From Hymenoscyphus infarciens (taxonomy: Eukaryota; Ascomycota; Leotiomycetes; Helotiales; Helotiaceae), in assembly GCA_001414345.1 (NCBI GenBank), contig LLCB01000015.1, forward strand, positions 1 through 64,000: DNA of 64,000 nucleotides. Direction: 5' to 3'. Under the pieces are notes generated by a model. The model was not told where the DNA came from. It made no database searches and saw only the letters and a list, made by a program, of their open reading frames with translations. Position numbers and translations under genes: made by a program. Shown here in pieces: positions 62,799 through 64,000 of this stretch. Within the stretch, counting starts at the first letter, position 1. Each line of letters begins with the position of its first letter.

Positions 62799-63699
62799 TG
62801 CCAAGGATTCCCGATGATTGAGGACGACTGAGCAAGTGCTGGAAGTGACACGAGTGAACCTTGGAGGAGGCAAAGACATTAATCCCACGGTACGGAGTAA
62901 GTCTGGAACGCGTTAGCACATCTTACTCTCAATACAGAGAGGAAGTACATACATGGTTATGGCTTGAGTAGTGATGCAGAAAAGCGATGGTAAGCGATGG
63001 AAATGATGTTGTTGATGTTAATTTTTTATTTGGGGACAGAAGTTGAGAACGGAGAAGAACCTTGGAAGAAGAAATAAACATGGAAAGGGTGGGCGAGCAC
63101 CAGAGCACCCCACCGGGGTAGTTCTTTCCTTCTTGATACAACTTTGGGACCACGAACGAGGGGAAATTAGCAACCCCAAGGCCCCGGACCTTGGGATTAC
63201 ACTGACGACTCGAACAAATCACATTGCCTTTTTGTGGACGATATAGAAGTTCAAACTAAATGGAATTGAGCTTGCGTTGTTGTAATTAGAAAGATGTCGT
63301 CAGTCAAGGCAGGTTCGCTAGAAAGATGCTTGAGTTCCGGAGAAAACAAACGCATCTCACGCACGAGTTGCGTGTGACGACAACCTGGAAGTGCCACCCA
63401 ACCGTCTTGAAAACAAAGGTCAAGGCTACCTTAGTTTTAAGGAGCGCGAAGAACCATAACTACTCCCACAATATCTAGATAACCCTAAGCTCCCTTGGAT
63501 TTTCCACAACGGTAGATATAAGTGTATTCCACAAACGTGTGCATGTCCATACACCTTGACAATCCCACGGAAGAGGGGGAAAAAATCATACATGAGTAAT
63601 AAGCCTTTTTGTTCATTATGTAGCTTTTCTCAAAGTACAAAAAGGTGTCATATCTACAGTACTAATCTCCCCAAGATCCAACACTCCTCGTCTTTTAAT
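62799..63699. other. Upstream region of the PLAC8 gene
   Basis: It holds the PLAC8-gene promoter and the 3' flank of the next gene. No other feature is supported; frames at 62929-63246 are antisense overlaps. Confidence 0.4.
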
Positions 63700-64000
63700 C
63701 TACTTGTCCTTTGCCTGGATTATGGTCAGTACCGCATTGATAGAAGACATAATATGTGACAAGAAAACGGAAATCAATGAATCTGATCTATACCTGTGGG
63801 TTTGGTTCAACTGGTCCTTTTGACTTGGCCGACTCTGGGACACCATCTGTGCTCTTGCTTGAGTCGCTTGAGATGTCGGTTGAGTGTTTGGTATCGGTAT
63901 TAGATAATCCCTCCTGTTTTCCACTGTCCTTTCCTGAGCTTGCAGGCTATAATGAATTAGTACAATAAAAGCACAATGCCAGAAAACAATTACCTTGCGA
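63700..64000 (-). CDS. 3' end of an unidentified gene, continues past the right edge
   Basis: Three exon pieces are inferred from splice signals: a terminal 15-nt exon (63714-63700, AKDK then TAG), an exon at 63946-63794 and the last 7 nt of another from 63994 onward. Introns 63715-63793 and 63947-63993 have GT-AG ends. The visible 51-codon exon is rich in Ser, Asp, Lys and Pro (for example DSSKSTDGVPESAKSKG), which suggests a disordered C-terminal tail. The product cannot be identified from this portion. Confidence 0.55.
   Translation of the reverse strand, partial: RKVIVFWHCAFIVLIHYSLQAQERTVENRRDYLIPIPNTQPTSQATQARAQMVSQSRPSQKDQLNQTHRYRSDSLISVFLSHIMSSINAVLTIIQAKDK

Noticed and set aside
32500..64000. 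Search for a biosynthetic, defence or mating-type cluster
   Set aside because: The genes are unrelated housekeeping functions without backbone enzymes, NLR-type proteins or HMG/alpha-box genes.

Overview
The window looks like nuclear DNA of a filamentous ascomycete (Pezizomycotina; Leotiomycetes is a guess). The evidence is short introns of roughly 45-80 bp with GT...CTAAC...AG signals, fungal gene families such as Sec66, Ptm1, Oac1, Swd2, Stn1 and Tem1, and a very AT-rich repeat block in which repeat copies differ almost only by C-to-T and G-to-A transitions. That is the signature of repeat-induced point mutation (RIP).

Positions 1 to about 31,000 are a gene-free nest of dead transposons. 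One Ty1/copia family dominates: an inverted fragment inside another copy (1-4907), a complete 6.65 kb copy with a perfect 5-bp target duplication (9107-15761), and a composite set at 19481-30274. A second copia family (19711-21970) and a Tad1-like LINE (4908-about 8446) are also present. The elements sit in or beside a large inverted repeat. Its left arm is 8830-9106 plus 15767-16727, its right arm is 18165-19480 plus about 30280-30330, and its spacer carries about 13 copies of a palindromic repeat. The left arm is largely unmutated while the right arm is saturated with RIP-type changes. Two small terminal-inverted-repeat elements (12055-12507 and 37364-37836) are also seen. At the right edge of the nest (31082-31889) lies a gene-like frame broken by stops that C-to-T change could have produced.

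Positions 32,500 to 64,000 are ordinary gene-dense euchromatin. In order: SEC66 (+), an NRAMP metal transporter (-), PTM1 (-), NCS2 (+), OAC1 (-), SWD2 (+), STN1 (+), a VCX1-type Ca2+/H+ exchanger (+), a DUF1308 protein (+), a DNAJC9-like J-protein (-), HEM3 (+), GCV3 (-), TEM1/SPG1 (+), a PLAC8-family protein (-), and the 3' end of an unidentified gene (-) running off the right edge. I resolved exon structures by hand from splice signals, reading frame and family resemblance. All sum to whole codons except SWD2, whose first junction has no in-frame GT-AG solution.

The genes are housekeeping functions with no sign of a biosynthetic cluster: ER translocation, metal and calcium transport, tRNA thiolation, mitochondrial carriers, histone methylation, telomere capping, heme synthesis, glycine cleavage and septation signalling. 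The most unusual part of the window is the repeat architecture on the left, not the genes.
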